A DNA stretch of 64,000 bases from Stratiolaelaps scimitus (lineage: Eukaryota; Arthropoda; Arachnida; Mesostigmata; Laelapidae). This document shows, one piece after another, positions 24,401-37,300 of the stretch (position 1 is its first letter; each line of letters begins with the position of its first letter). The translations under genes and the position numbers were made by a program. The DNA lies in the NCBI GenBank assembly GCA_019614645.1, contig JABWDB010000003.1:19181001-19245000 (forward strand), in the 5' to 3' direction. The notes under the pieces were generated by a model that had not been told where the DNA came from, did no database searches, and saw nothing but the letters and a program-made list of their open reading frames with translations.

Positions 24401-25999
24401 GCCTCTACTGTTGTCTGCATCGCGTCGTCACATGGCAAGAACATTGGAAAATGCGTCTTCGAATACGCATAAATATGGTCCGGTAGAATTATGCGTATAA
24501 AGTGAAATTTCAGTTTGCCGATATTATAATTGGACATTAGTACAATCAGTGGGAATTTCGAAAATTTATTGTTGAGTATTTATTACTGAAGCAGTATCAT
24601 TGTACCGCACGATATATATATATATATATATATATATAACATTCACCCAGCCGGCTGCCAATTGTTACCCAGCGGAAGTTCCCTGGATCTCTTTGATGAC
24701 CGAAATGTCCAAATATGGAAGCGACTACATACTATACCCCAAGCACACGATGATATGCAGGGGCCTATGTTCAGCCATCGATATATAGTGGCATTAAGGT
24801 ACATGCACCGGTTTCTCTGCCGCTAACATCGCGTACGAGACACCACGCTGTTCAAATTTGCTATGGTTTAGTCGTAGTCATCAGTGACGAAATGCAGCTG
24901 ATCTTTGGCAGAAATATCTAGTATGGCTATCCCGGATACATGGCCCGATATGACTGGAAGTCCTTGAGCTATTATGTTCGCTTGTTCGATGGCGTATCAG
25001 GAAGTTACGTTCTGATCGGACCCAACCCAATATTTACATCTGACCTTAGCATGTGATTCTGTTCGCGAGTGCTGTCTGACCGTCGATGACAGTAGACCGT
25101 CTGGTTAGACGGTGGACCGCTGACATTGGATTGACTGCGTGAGCGAGGGAACAACATAATCTACTCTATTGAACCACCGCTTGGCCAACGAATGACATAT
25201 AAACTGCCTGACATACTGCGCTGCTAATCATCATACGAATACGAATATATTGTAATTATTATTGTTATTTTTGCTAGCAGGAATAATGGTTGTGGTAAAC
25301 TTTTGCTCGACAGAGAAGCTCGCCTAGGCTGTACTTAGGTGCTTATCTTGCTACAGTTGCTCAGAGAGATAGCTTCATTCTTTTCCCTAGAGACGGACGC
25401 ATTCACATCTATCAACAATGAACGTTTGCGATAGTTGCGTTCGTCTGACAAAAAGTGCAGGCAAAAGCACAGCGTGGCTGAAAACACAAAATATGGCTCA
25501 CCTTGCCGCGTCTATGTCTTTAGCGATACACTACAGAGCAGCCGGCGTCATAGAGCACTCTCCGAATAGGGAATTGCATAAAAGCAGTACCCTTGCAGCT
25601 GTTTAAACTCTGTAAAACCCATAGCCGAGCATTAAATATTGTGAACTTAGAACGCGGATGGGCCAAGGAAATAATTGAGAGAAAATATTCATTATATTAT
25701 AATATTGCTGCTAGCTGCCGCTGGTTGACGTGTGGATATCTAAAGTTTCCAGGGTCACTCGCTTTGTCGATTTTGTTGTCGGCCAATGTTTGTGTGTGGC
25801 GGAGATTCGCGTTGTGGTGCGGTTCAGCATCCTCATGGAGGATCTGCCACCAGATGGGCTTTATCCACTGCTCTCTCTCTCTGGCCGTTCACATGACAGG
25901 AGTAGCCGTAAGCCTGGATGCGCGCAGACACCCACGCACACACATATATCTATACGGCCATGCGCGGTGCACTTAGATTGCAGATAGGAATGAGTAAGT
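21402..25999. other. Intergenic DNA upstream of the SLC17 gene
   Basis: AT-rich sequence with microsatellites: (TC)n at 21789-21809, (TA)n at about 22860-22882 and (AT)n at 24612-24638. The longest ORFs (for example 23882-24277 minus, 131 codons, hydrophobic in part) show no domain that I recognise. No RNA gene was seen. Confidence 0.45.
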
Positions 26000-26002
26000 G
26001 AG

Positions 26003-26019
26003 GGAGAGAGAGAGAGAGA
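26003..26019. promoter_or_regulatory. (GA)n tract upstream of the SLC17 gene
   Basis: Uninterrupted GAGAG run about 520 bases before the SLC17 start codon. GAGA tracts are common near arthropod promoters; that it has this role here is inference. Confidence 0.35.
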
Positions 26020-26537
26020 ACTGCAAACGATGAGAGGCGTCGAGCGAGTGACGACCGACGGACGAATCGGTGTAGGGTCAGACCTTACAGTGATATACAC
26101 GAGCGCCCAGAATGACATACAAGGCCAGACAGGCCATGGCAAAGGCGAGTTGGACGGGTGTCTGTGGAAAGAGAATCCGCGGCAAAATTCCGTCTCATTT
26201 TGCCCTGCCGTGAGCAAGACTCCGTGGCGGGAAGCTCTGCGGTTGCGGGGTCAATGTCGGCGGCGTAGCGACAGCGTCGTTCAACACAGGCCAATATCGG
26301 GCTGGTCCATTCGCTGACCGCGGACTAAAGTGGACCCCGAATCGTGAAGGATTAGCGACGAGGAGGAAACGTACTCCTGACCTCGCTCCTCGGTCTGGAG
26401 TTGTGGGAATTTGTGACGTGACGCAAACCTCAACCGTTTGCCGGTGAAATAAACAGTGATCTTCACGGGTCGAGAGCTAACTAACCTGTAACTAGCCACC
26501 TGTGTATGGACGACGGCAACCTAAACACAGAGACACC

Positions 26538-28178
26538 ATGACCCGACAGAGTTTCAACCCTCCGGGCGGTGGCTATACGTTTGGACGCGACAACGTGGCC
26601 TACGACGGCACGCCAAGCGCTTCAGTCGTGTCGATTCAATCGTGTAGGGACCGGCGAAGATTGGAGAGTTCACGTATTCAGTATCGGTACGTTTTGATCG
26701 TGCTTGGATTCTTTGGACTTATGAGCGTCTACGCGATGCGGGTCAACCTCAATGTTGCCATTGTCTCGATGGTCAATCAAACGCATGTCCACGAGACGAC
26801 ACGCAAAAGCAACTGTATGATCGAGGAGGAAAATGCGCGGGCGGCCGCCAACACGACCGAGTATACGTACTTCTCAACCGCGCCACCGCCTCCGGTCAAA
26901 ACAACAAAACAGAAGGACGGGCCCTTCGGTTGGTCTAAAATCGAGCAGGGCCTAGTTTTGGGCGCCTTCTATTGGGGTTACGTCGTTACCCCGATACCGG
27001 GCGGAACAATGGCGGAAAAATTCGGCTCGAAATGGCTCTTTGGAGGTGGGACGTTGATTACTGCTATATTGGGTCTTCTAATTCCGATTGTTACTGAGCA
27101 CTTCGATTATGAAGGCCTTATACTCATCCGCATCCTTCAAGGTCTTGGCGAAGGTGTCACGTATCCGGCTATTGAGACGCAGATTGCCCATTGGATCCCA
27201 AAGAATCAGCGAGCAACAGCTGTGAGTCTCATCCACGCCGGTGGATTTCTAGGTGTCGTTGTCGGCATGTTCGTATCTGGCGAGTTGGCCGCGAGCGACT
27301 GGGGCTGGCCATCGATATTCTACGTGTTCGGTGCGATCACTGTCGTCTGGTTCGTCGTTTGGATTATCTTCACGTCGGACAAACCCGAGGAGCACTTCCT
27401 AATCTCGCAGGAGGAACTCGACCTGATCCTGAACGATCTGGGAGATCAGAAACCCACACATGGCGCTGCGACGCCGTGGGTAAGCATCTTGCTTTCTCCG
27501 GCCGCATGGGCCTCGCATGTCGCTCTGTTTGGAACGTTGTGGCTGCAATTTATGCTTGTTACACTTCTTCCCACCTATCTCGGCACTGTGCTCAACTTCG
27601 ACATAAAAAGTAACGGACTCTATTCATCGCTACCGTATATTGGTGCGATCATCGCCGGAAGTGCCGCGGGGCCCCTCGCCGATCTGATTCGCCGTAAGGG
27701 CTGGCTCAGCGTGACAGGGGTTCGCAAATTGTTTAATGGAACCGCTCTCATCGTACCGTCGATCATCCTCTGCATCGTGGTCAAGGTTGCCGGTTGTGAC
27801 GGCATGCTTAGTCTGCTTCTGTTTGTCATTGCTGGTGCTGTACGCGGCATCTCCGAGGCGGGATGCTACGCCATTCCGATTGATATGGCCCCGGACTTCG
27901 CTGGTACTGTATTCGGCATCAGTGTCAGTTTGGGTAGCTTTAGCGGCATTCTGGTCCCCTACGTCACGAGCGCGCTTATCCAGCATGACAATTCGACAAC
28001 TAACTGGAGTTACAGCTTCTATATCACCGGTGCCATAGGCATATGGTGCGGGTTATTCTTTCAGATATTCGCCAGTGCCGAAGTTCAGAAGTGGGGCGTA
28101 GCTAAAAAACACGACAGGAATCTTCATAACGTTGGCGGCCACAACCCGCGGCCGATCGATGAAGACGAAAAGCAATGA
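26538..28178 (+). CDS. SLC17-family MFS transporter (sialin / phosphate cotransporter-like), intronless
   Basis: 546 residues in one uninterrupted frame. The start is the ATG at 26538 (ACACCATGACC, strong Kozak context); the open frame reaches 26502 but only with GTG. A polar cytosolic N-terminus of about 48 residues is followed by TM1, with the SLC17 pattern RYVLIVLGFF...YAMRVNLNVAIV. A long lumenal or extracellular loop carries NQTH and NTTE glycosylation sites. Next come GFYWGY-like LGAFYWGYVVTPIPGG and the family signature RILQGLGEGVTYPAI...HWIPKNQRATAVS, and about twelve hydrophobic segments in all. The polar tail is acidic (IDEDEKQ). Members move organic anions such as sialic acid, glutamate or urate, or Na/phosphate, across lysosomal, vesicular or plasma membranes; the substrate cannot be told. 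The lack of introns is unusual for the family and hints at a retrocopy, but the frame is intact. Confidence 0.95.
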   Translation: MTRQSFNPPGGGYTFGRDNVAYDGTPSASVVSIQSCRDRRRLESSRIQYRYVLIVLGFFGLMSVYAMRVNLNVAIVSMVNQTHVHETTRKSNCMIEEENARAAANTTEYTYFSTAPPPPVKTTKQKDGPFGWSKIEQGLVLGAFYWGYVVTPIPGGTMAEKFGSKWLFGGGTLITAILGLLIPIVTEHFDYEGLILIRILQGLGEGVTYPAIETQIAHWIPKNQRATAVSLIHAGGFLGVVVGMFVSGELAASDWGWPSIFYVFGAITVVWFVVWIIFTSDKPEEHFLISQEELDLILNDLGDQKPTHGAATPWVSILLSPAAWASHVALFGTLWLQFMLVTLLPTYLGTVLNFDIKSNGLYSSLPYIGAIIAGSAAGPLADLIRRKGWLSVTGVRKLFNGTALIVPSIILCIVVKVAGCDGMLSLLLFVIAGAVRGISEAGCYAIPIDMAPDFAGTVFGISVSLGSFSGILVPYVTSALIQHDNSTTNWSYSFYITGAIGIWCGLFFQIFASAEVQKWGVAKKHDRNLHNVGGHNPRPIDEDEKQ

Positions 28179-28215
28179 CCTGTATAACCAGCCTGTGTGG
28201 AAATAATTACTTGCG

Positions 28216-28262
28216 TATATATAATATATAAATCTATATATTATATATATATATATATATAT
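28216..28262. repeat. (AT)n-rich microsatellite in the SLC17 3' UTR
   Basis: Interrupted AT repeats about 40-85 bases past the SLC17 stop codon. Confidence 0.8.
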
Positions 28263-28351
28263 GAATATCGAAGGGCAGAAATTCGGGATATTTTTTTAAG
28301 GTTATAGCTAATACACTGCAAGCGAGCAGTCAAGCTATTGCGCGGTGCTAT

Positions 28352-28357
28352 AATAAA
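28352..28357 (+). terminator. Poly(A) signal of the SLC17 gene
   Basis: AATAAA about 175 bases after the stop codon. Confidence 0.6.
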
Positions 28358-31300
28358 TATTATTGAAGCACCAAACGAACCTTTATCGAACGAGAGCATC
28401 CACTGATTTCTGATGCCTTTGACTTCACACTCGCATCTAAGTGTGATTTTTCATCTCATTGCAAAATCACCTCCATAATGTAATTGGGAACATTATATCA
28501 ATCTAACAGCATACGGATAGCAGCCTGTCATCGTGATCCACGAGAGTTACCTATAGCTTGAATCAACAGTAATAATGGAGCGACAATTAGCGAATACGAT
28601 TCTTACGATAAGAGTTGACATCCAGCATAGTTGAGATGTGCCCCACAATAAATGGGTTCACAGTGATTTTGAAGAAACGTTGCCAAGAGTTCGTCTTCCC
28701 GACAGGTCAGCATGCATCACGCTTGACACGGGGGGGGATCATTTGGCGTCAAACCCGCCATTTCCGGTTTAGCAGTATTTGTGTGTCGTTATATAGGTAT
28801 CCTCGTATTGGTTTATTAAGTGCGCGGATATTGCTATAAATGCAGTCTTCTCTACAAGAAGACGATGTAGATGTAATACTGTCTCTGGCGCACGCGTACC
28901 TGTGAAAGGCTCTTACGAGTGCTGGCATCTACTGTGGGAACTTGTAAGTCGTTTCCTTCACGAAAGACAAGGGGCCGCTTTAGGAGGAACTTATACAGGG
29001 TTTGAGACGAGTGTTTGGGGGTGATGCTGGTATTATAGGGTGGAGTGAAGTAACGCTCTCTACGTCTGCCCTGTTGTGCAAGGCTCTGCCTTAAAGCCGT
29101 GCCCTGTCTCGGGGCCGAAAGGCTCCGTCAATCTACCTAGTGATTGCACAGGAAGCAGCGGCCAGGCACAGAGGTGGCAAGCTCCTCGGAGATATCTCCT
29201 CCTTTCAACTAATCCACTGATCCTTCCTAGCCGACTGATCCCGCTCGATGGAGGAGCGGTGAGTGCTTTTCCTGTTTGGCACTATCTTGTCACATAGAGC
29301 CGTTGCATGGTCGTCACAGAGATCCGCCACGTCCGTCAGGGTCGCGGCTTGGTCCGTCCCTGTTTTCTCAATCTATGCTCCCCTCTATGACTCGCTGCTG
29401 CAACGCTCACATCTAGTGTTGCTCTTCGCATTCTCCGAGCTGAATCGGTGGGCTGAACCCGTTTCGGCAGGTCCTGCTGACGGTCTGTTACCACACAGAA
29501 AGACGACAGCGCACGTAGCAAGCACAGCAGCGGCGGAATTGGCCTGCCACGTTCTTCAGGGGCCCCCGACTGGGGGAAGCTACCCATAGGAGGCGGCAAT
29601 ACCGAAGCAAGGCAATGACCTAGGAAAAAATGCGCACGAGGGAACTGCATCCAAGATATTGAAGATCCCGGCCACTTTGCAATATCAGCCGCAAATAGAA
29701 ATGATTTCCAATGATAGACTACAGGGCGTTTCAAATCATCTCTGATGAAGCCATCAGCTTCACGAGCATACTTTATAGTTTAAGTGACAACGACTAAATA
29801 AATACGGCTCATTATCGGGTAACAGGTACACAGTTGGCGAATTCTCATTGATCTATGTATTCCATCGTTTAGTGGAAATATATGAAAGAGTCTAGAATTC
29901 ACCGGAAAACAGATCTGCAGAAGATATCAAAGCTGATTGGGGAGGTGACAAAATATTTTTTCTCGTCATTGGGTATATGATATGTACGTGAACAAAAAAC
30001 AATTTTGTCCGTGATATCAATTTAATTATTGTTGCTCATCAGCTATAGAGCCACAGTTTCTAGTGCGAAAGCAATCCTACAACAATGAGGAGATAATCCT
30101 ACAGCATATAGAGACATTATTATAGCATACAAGGACAGACGATTCGAATAATTGGATCCATACGCCTTCGAGCGTAAAATTTCACGGCATTCGCTATCGT
30201 CTAGACGCAAGCATGTGACCCAGCAACGATCGGAAGGCTCCGCCAACGGCTCCGCTCCCGGCCGCTGTTGCAAGTTTCTAAGCCTTGGGATATAGGTGGC
30301 TCTATCTGGTAATATACCTACCCGTGTTCTACAACTAAACAACAACAGCACGCGAAGTGAATTGATGACTTCGTAGAACCCTGCAGTCTCTAGGCCTCTT
30401 TCCATGAAACAGGACAACGTCGCGCCGGTGTGTGTCGACTAATTGGCTGGGCGAATCGCGAACGTGAACCCTAGCGTCAATCATCATGTTTAGAAACTAT
30501 CACACGCAATTGATATCTTGCCAATGTTGCTCCATTAACAGCAAGTGAGTGGTATATTTGCCTTAGCCCATGAGACGCCCTTGCTAGACCACGGCGCTGT
30601 TCACCAGGTTTCGATTCGCAGCATGCGCGCATGGTGGCCTCGACGGCTAATTCTCTGGCACTTGAGCCGCGTGAAGTGTGACACATACCCGCACGCACAC
30701 TCAACACGAGGGACTAAACAGAAAAAGCTAACGTTACTCAGCTCCAACGAAAACCGCGACTTCCCAACGGACGTTCAGTGTCAGCTATAATATAGCCAAA
30801 TGTGATTTGATTTCATACTAAAGTTCTTCAATTTGTGCAATATCGAATTTAGATAGTACGTCACATACATTCTTATTAACCGCCGAATCACATCGATGCG
30901 ATCTTATTCTTTTTGCTGGTACGCGTTAATTGGTGCTTCTTCATGCCTCGCTGGAGCTCGGTGTAAGCAATTGCATCCAGGCGATGTTGTCGCCTACTGT
31001 GTGCTTATTTGCTACATTGATACATTCGGTTGTCATTTCATTTGAAATTATTTTCACTACAACCTTCTTTTTTGGACAACATTCGGATATATAATACATT
31101 AGTTTATTTGACCTCGTTCCAGCGGGCGAAATAGCAGCATCGCAAAATGGTGGTGGGTGTTTGACACATTTGCTCGATATGAACCACTTTGTGTTTTGCC
31201 ATATATCAGGAAAACCGTTTAAACCTGTTCAAAAACAATTCATGTTGCGGATACTGATCGCATATAAAAAATGGAAGCATTCTTACTCGGACAAACGAAC

Positions 31301-32079
31301 ATGTATCCAAATAGTTACGTGGACGCAGAAGTCTCACTTTAGCAATTACTCTTTTTGGTTATAAATCGTCAGCTCAATATGGCGACTATATATATATATA
31401 TATACATATATAATAATTTTTTTTTTCGAGCTGTTCCCCTATGTGACAGGCCTCATCTCTTAACCTTTTAGGCATACGACATACATATATATGTATATAT
31501 ATATATAGAGAGAGAGAGAGAGAATAAGCTACGAATTGTCCTAAGTAATTATTTAAATGTGTCAGCGTGTCAAACATCTTCTAAACAGTTGACTAAAACT
31601 ATGTATCATCTAAGATTTTCGATATCATCACCAACTTTTGTCAAATGAGTTACGGTACCCTCCCTGGATGAGAGTCAAAACCGTCGGATTCACCCATTGC
31701 CATGTTCTATTTAATACAGTACAGAATGCCTCGCAAGTTTCATAACGGTCCTTTTTACAGCATATTGCCTCATCGATAGCTTTCAAGCCAACATATCAAT
31801 CATGTTTGTATCACTATTGAACTTGTCCATACCCTCCTTACAACAATATAATCCACCATACGGTACTCAGATCTGGCAGTTCGTTAAGCGGTGTAGCAGC
31901 GGTGAGAATCGCCGAATCGATGCTACACTTCAAAGAGTTTGTGATGTCGCTGTGATGTTGCTGTTGACGGCTGTGGTGATAGTCGTCGTCGTCATCGTTG
32001 TTGTTCAGCCCAGAGGTGCTGGATGCCGGCATGTGCTACCGTGTTGTTGGGTTGTTCTTTCGTTGTATCGTTAGAACGG
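28358..32079. other. Non-coding or unassigned DNA
   Basis: AT-rich overall, with a GC-richer patch at about 29050-29600 that has ORFs on both strands but no recognisable domain. Microsatellites lie at 31385-31405 (AT) and 31488-31522 (AT then GA). No gene is supported. Confidence 0.45.
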
Positions 32080-33480
32080 GAGGGGGCATCGATCAAGGCA
32101 AGAGTAGTACTTTTACCAAGAGGCAGCAGCAGCAGCAGCAGCAGAAGAAATAAGTGCACGGGGATGGGGGCAGCACGATAGGGCAACGTACATCAGGCAT
32201 CAAGCAAAAGCAGGAACCGTCGGCCGAAGACGATGTCCTGTGCAGACGACGACCACGACGACGATGTTGCCACATGACATAGCGTGGGCAAGCGACACTC
32301 GACGGAAGGCCTCGGCCGTCCACGGTCGAGTAGGCTGCTGCTGCTGCTGCTGCCGCCGCCCCTTGGTAACACCTCTCTTCTGCCAGTGAAGGAAAGCGGC
32401 GGAGAGGGACGATCCTCGTTTTTTTTTGCTACGAACACCCCCGCACTATGGTACCCATCTCGTCATGCTTTAGGCCCTTCATTGCCATCGCAAGGGCCCC
32501 GTACGTCGTTGATGGTAGCTGTGCAACAACAACGGCTGTGGCCCTGGCGTCTCGCTGGTTCCGAGACAGCCCTCGCGGGTTGGTCGTCAGGCTCGACAAC
32601 CCCCCAAACGAGAGAGAGAGAGAGAGAGAGATTGAGAGACCAAAAGACAGACGGTGAGCAATCGCGGAAGCGACTACTAGCGAGAGGGAAAGATCGCTGC
32701 AGTGCTGTACGAACGACGCGTAATTTATACGGTAGGCAGGACTCCGATTCGAGCTGGTGGCGTCGGCTGCTGCTACTGCTGGGGCTAGATATGCGATCTG
32801 CCGCTTGGCTGACTGGCGGGTTGGTTGGGTAGCTCGCTGGTTGGCGTCCATAAGCCAATGGATGACACATCTGGTTTCGCCTGCTTCGTTGCTCGGACAG
32901 ACGGTTGGTCGACATCTTACCCGACATCGCTCGCCTCTCACTACCGGGCGGTCGAGAGTGGCCTGGCCTTTAGCAACATTTCTCTCGCATGCTCTCTCCC
33001 TCTCCTGTACACACAGACACACATCCACGTACAACTCGTATCTGCCCAGACTCCACCGACCCCAGCAATCCCAAATGACGGTGACAGCAATGCGAGACCC
33101 GATCGGGTGCCCTGCCCGGTAACCTAGGCCCATCTAATCCTAACCGAGCAGCGACAGAGGTTAGAGTTCGGGCCCTGCTCCGGGTCGGGATCGGCCGAGA
33201 TGGCTGTCACGAAAGGCGGCAAAGGTGCAATTAGAATTAGCTTCCCGCATCGCCTTCACACACATACACACCCCCCGCCCCCCCAACGACCGCCCGCCAG
33301 CCCGTTCTCGTCATTCTTCTGCAACTGCTACGTGTCCTCTCGCTCGACGGGACGTCTGGCAGCTGCTGAGTTTGTATAATACTTTGCCGTTGGCTGGGTT
33401 TCGGGTGAGCTGGGCTGAGACGCCGCGGCAGTGGAACGGCACGGATGGCGGTTGACGATGTACGTGATCGGGTCAGGAGT
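32080..33480. other. GC-rich low-complexity block with CAG/CTG and GA tracts
   Basis: GCA run at about 32122-32144, CTG/CCG run at about 32335-32359 and GA run at 32610-32630. There are many overlapping ORFs in opposing frames with Arg/Ser/Leu-rich translations, as expected from biased composition. No conserved domain is visible. It could contain promoters or untranslated exons. Confidence 0.45.
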
Positions 33481-33485
33481 TAGGC

Positions 33486-33508
33486 TATATATATATATAT
33501 ATATATAT
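33486..33508. repeat. (AT)n microsatellite
   Basis: About eleven to twelve pure AT units at the end of the GC-rich block. Confidence 0.9.
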
Positions 33509-36229
33509 CATATTATTGATTATTTAGAATCAGTGAGTGAAAGTCAGTGAGTGGGCTGAAAGTACTCGCGTAATGACAACGAGGCGGAGAAGCGATCGGC
33601 GTTTGCCGCGAACCACCGCGACGATATTTGGGCCATCCAGCTGACACCATCTTGGGCACGACAGTGACTGCGATGCCGCTGTAGCGGCGTGCACCTAGGC
33701 CCCATTCGGGCTAGGGTCTGGTAGCTGTAATCGAACCGGACTGTGAGAACATTGCTCTTGGAGAATGTAGGTGACATTTCTAATATACGAGTATAGCTTT
33801 CATTTACTTCCGAACACGATCGAAAGTGGGTGAAGGATATTGCAATGTAGCCATCTGCAGTGGCGCTACTCGGCGTCGCTACCATGATTTGTTTTAGCAC
33901 GAATACTTAAACTATATTTGTTTTGTGGCTGTTTTGGGCCCCGTGGTAGTTTCGTCGAACCGTCAGCATCAGCACACAGTGCTTAAGTCTAACAGATGTC
34001 AATGCTAATTTATGACGTACTTGTTTGTTCGCTGAACGGACACGCCTCTCTGTGTACGCTCATCGGCATCTGTTATTTTTCTTAAAATATATTATTTCTA
34101 TTAAATATTATATATTCATTCATTATTATTATTAATTATTATTATTATTAACTCATTTTATGTGTGTGTAACGTTGTAACTCACTTTTGGGTAAACGGAA
34201 TCCGATTTTAGCCTGTCGGCATAATGAGCGGCTCTGAGCTTCCCTTTTGCACTTCGAATAGATGTATCCACATTTTGTCACGGTGACGATTCAGTATAAT
34301 GCTTGATATAAAATATCTATTTTATCATCGTGTATAATAAGTTATTATTGTTCTGAATTATATTCGCTATAGTTGCAAATTAAACACAACTGATTAATGC
34401 ATTTCGCTCGCCACTCGCTAGTGATACAGATGCTTGATTCCGTGAGGGGGATGGTTTTCGCTTTTATGATGATTCAACTGGTCTTCGTAACTATATTACG
34501 ATTCTCCAGCACCCTGCTGGCTGCTGATTTCTTTGTGGTTGGTAAAGATAATCAACATATGCTCTCCCTGCATACCAGAATCTATAAATCGAGCTTCGAT
34601 GTGATTTTTTTCGATATAATATGATCGAAGGGTTCTCCGATCCTTAAATGAACAATGCTCCACGCAATGATAGAGTTCTCAACAAAAAAATTATCCAAAT
34701 CACACTCGGTATAGCTTCCGCACTGCTAAACGGGCCATATGCGACTGGTATGAGTGCATAACGCATTGTGACATTGATCAGTAGGTTGTCTTTGGTGGTG
34801 CGGGCCTTCCCGCCAAAGATCTCTCCTCTGCATGCTTTGTGAGTGTATGGTAGAAAAAGAGCAACTCCGCTGGCCTCGTGTCATCCTCGTGCTGCACACC
34901 CGTCTCCTTCTCTCAAACACATCGTTCTCATCTTCCATCCTTGTGTATGTATATACGTATGTATCGGTCTCTTTATCTGTCAGTCAATTTCTACCCCGCT
35001 CAGAGTCGATCCCGTCGTCTGCCGACTGCCCTCAATCATGTTGTGAGCCCTCGATGCCTATCGAATTGTCAGACCATTGCTGCTACGAACGCCAGCGAAC
35101 ATCTTGCATGATCCACATCGTTTCTCAACCGTCCCTTAATGGGTAGTCGTCATTGGGAACGTCCTATTTTATTCGAGCACTGCACATCGCAGGAGTTCTG
35201 CAGTCGAAACGCTTGGCCGTCCCTGCTCGAGTTTCGAGGGCTGGGAGGTTTGCTCTCAGCGACCTGCCTAGCCAACTGTTTCCCGATAGATCACTCCGCG
35301 AGAGCGGCATCCCAAACTTACGCGGACATCCCAGGACACTGTGCATTGTATCACGTGTCTCCTATGAAATCCGCCCGTTCGTTCTCGACACCCGCCTGCC
35401 AACACGAGGCGTGTTGTTGTGACATCGAAACGATGGGATGTTTCAGTGCGCTTTCGATCAAAGCTGTGGAAATGCAGGGCACACCGTCGATTTGCTTGTC
35501 CACCGGATCTGGAGTTCGTTTTCTCTACGTCCACTAACGATAGTGGTCCACGAGTGGTCCACAATGATAGACCATGGCAGGGCACATTTTATCATCTATA
35601 TAATCATGTAATGAGGATCTCGCTACCGAGTGTTCCTGTGAATGCCTTCGTTTGTGGCGCTCATAGATTTGATCCATTTAGCTACCATTCATCAGGAAAT
35701 GCTGGCTCAAGTTAAGTTTCGCAAAAAATAGCGATGTAATAGCAATTTACCAAAATAAAACTTATGAACAAACATCGAACGTAGATATAAGGAAGAACAA
35801 CAACAATATGTGACTAGAGAGATAGATAGACCGCGCGTGTGATGATGGATTATACCGGAAATATTATTTTCGTTTCTGCATGTCGCCTCCTTACAGTACA
35901 AATTTTCAGTGTATTGTTGCTTATCGTACGACTCACTTGTATATTTTACACGTGATTGTATGTTGCACTACACAGTTTTTAGAGATAAATCTGCATGGTA
36001 TAGTACAGTTCAAGTGCATCCATGCTATGCGCACGGTTACGAACGACAAACAGCAGCGAGCAAGGCTGCCGACCTCCAACAACGCCTCATTGTGGGGCCA
36101 CATAGACGACAAACAATTGAGACATAAAAATCGGCGCCGTAAAATACACCAAACCAGTAATAACTCGGCAAAGTAGACGCAAGCAGAAATAGATAGAACG
36201 AGTCGACATTTCACCATTCAATAGGTCAA
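33509..36229. other. Unassigned DNA
   Basis: Mixed composition; the ORF at 35139-35537 (132 codons, Cys-rich) resembles no family I know. ATT/TTA repeats occur at about 34120-34150. I see nothing else. Confidence 0.4.
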
Positions 36230-37300
36230 CTTCTCCCGTGTCCCCGCTCGCTCCTATCATTGTCATCACGGAACCATGGTGGCGTGTCTGTTGCCGAGTT
36301 TACTACCGATATACTAGCCTGGCTTCATTGTTCAGTCCAGCGGGCTGCGGGTCTCGGGTGGTGTTTAGTGAAGCCCATCGACGATGGCTGTCTGTCACGT
36401 CACTTTTCGAAGGAAGAGTGATTCCTCCCTCCTCCGACCTCTCCTTCATCGTCTTCGTTCTCTTCGGCTGCATGAACAGGCGGATAGCTACGGCAAAGCA
36501 TCAACAGCTTTTGGCTGCCGCAGCCACGGCGGGGACGTTGGTAACAGTAGCAGCAGCAGTAGCAGCAGCTAGCGAGCGCCTGACGAAGCAACTTTCGGAA
36601 CCAGTACTGTGTTGTCGCGTCGGCGTCGTCGGACTCGTCCAATAGTTACCACTCACGACGGGCTCGCGAGCGGCAATGCCAGTCACTGCACAGTGGCGAG
36701 CAATGGCGCTGGTTCACGCCTTTCATTCAAGTGCAAATCTCGACGGCTTGAGTCAGATAACGCGCTCAGCAGCAGCAGCACGGACTAGCCTCCAGCGCCT
36801 CCACAGATCGACGCTCGCACACGTACACACATACATACAGTTACCCCCATAGGCAACCCACCGCACAACGGTGATAGTCAGCCGAAGCATAAAGGGCCAC
36901 CCACCAACCAATACTCTCCATCTCATCGAGGATAATGGCGAGGCTGCTTTCGCTGATGCGACGCGTCTCTCTGGCGAGGAGAGAGAGAGAGAGGTCTCGC
37001 AGAAGACTCGTCAGCGAGCGATAACTGTAACACTAACGATAAGAAGCCATGATCGATGAGGTCGACGGATGGGTCTGATGTGTGACCCGAGGGCCGGGCT
37101 GGGCCGGCAGGCCAGCAGCGCAATGGGCTGGAATAATGGGGCTCGACGGCTGATCGACGGCGCCCCTCCCCCCTCCCGCGCGCGCTTAAAGAAGGCGTTG
37201 TCGTTCGTTCAGCTCAGCTCAACAAGGCCACGAAGCTGTGACACTCGACCGCGGCCTGCAGCTTACTGCGACGGATTAAGAGAGATGCGTCAATAGAAAG
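36230..37300. other. GC-rich block with CAG clusters
   Basis: CAG/GTAGCAG clusters at about 36545-36575 and 36768-36780, and a GA run at about 36978-36992. The ORFs here are low-complexity shadows. It resembles the other GC-rich blocks of the right half. Confidence 0.4.

Noticed and set aside
26502..26537. Upstream extension of the SLC17 protein by 12 codons
   Set aside because: The extension would start at GTG, not ATG, while the ATG at 26538 has a strong Kozak context.
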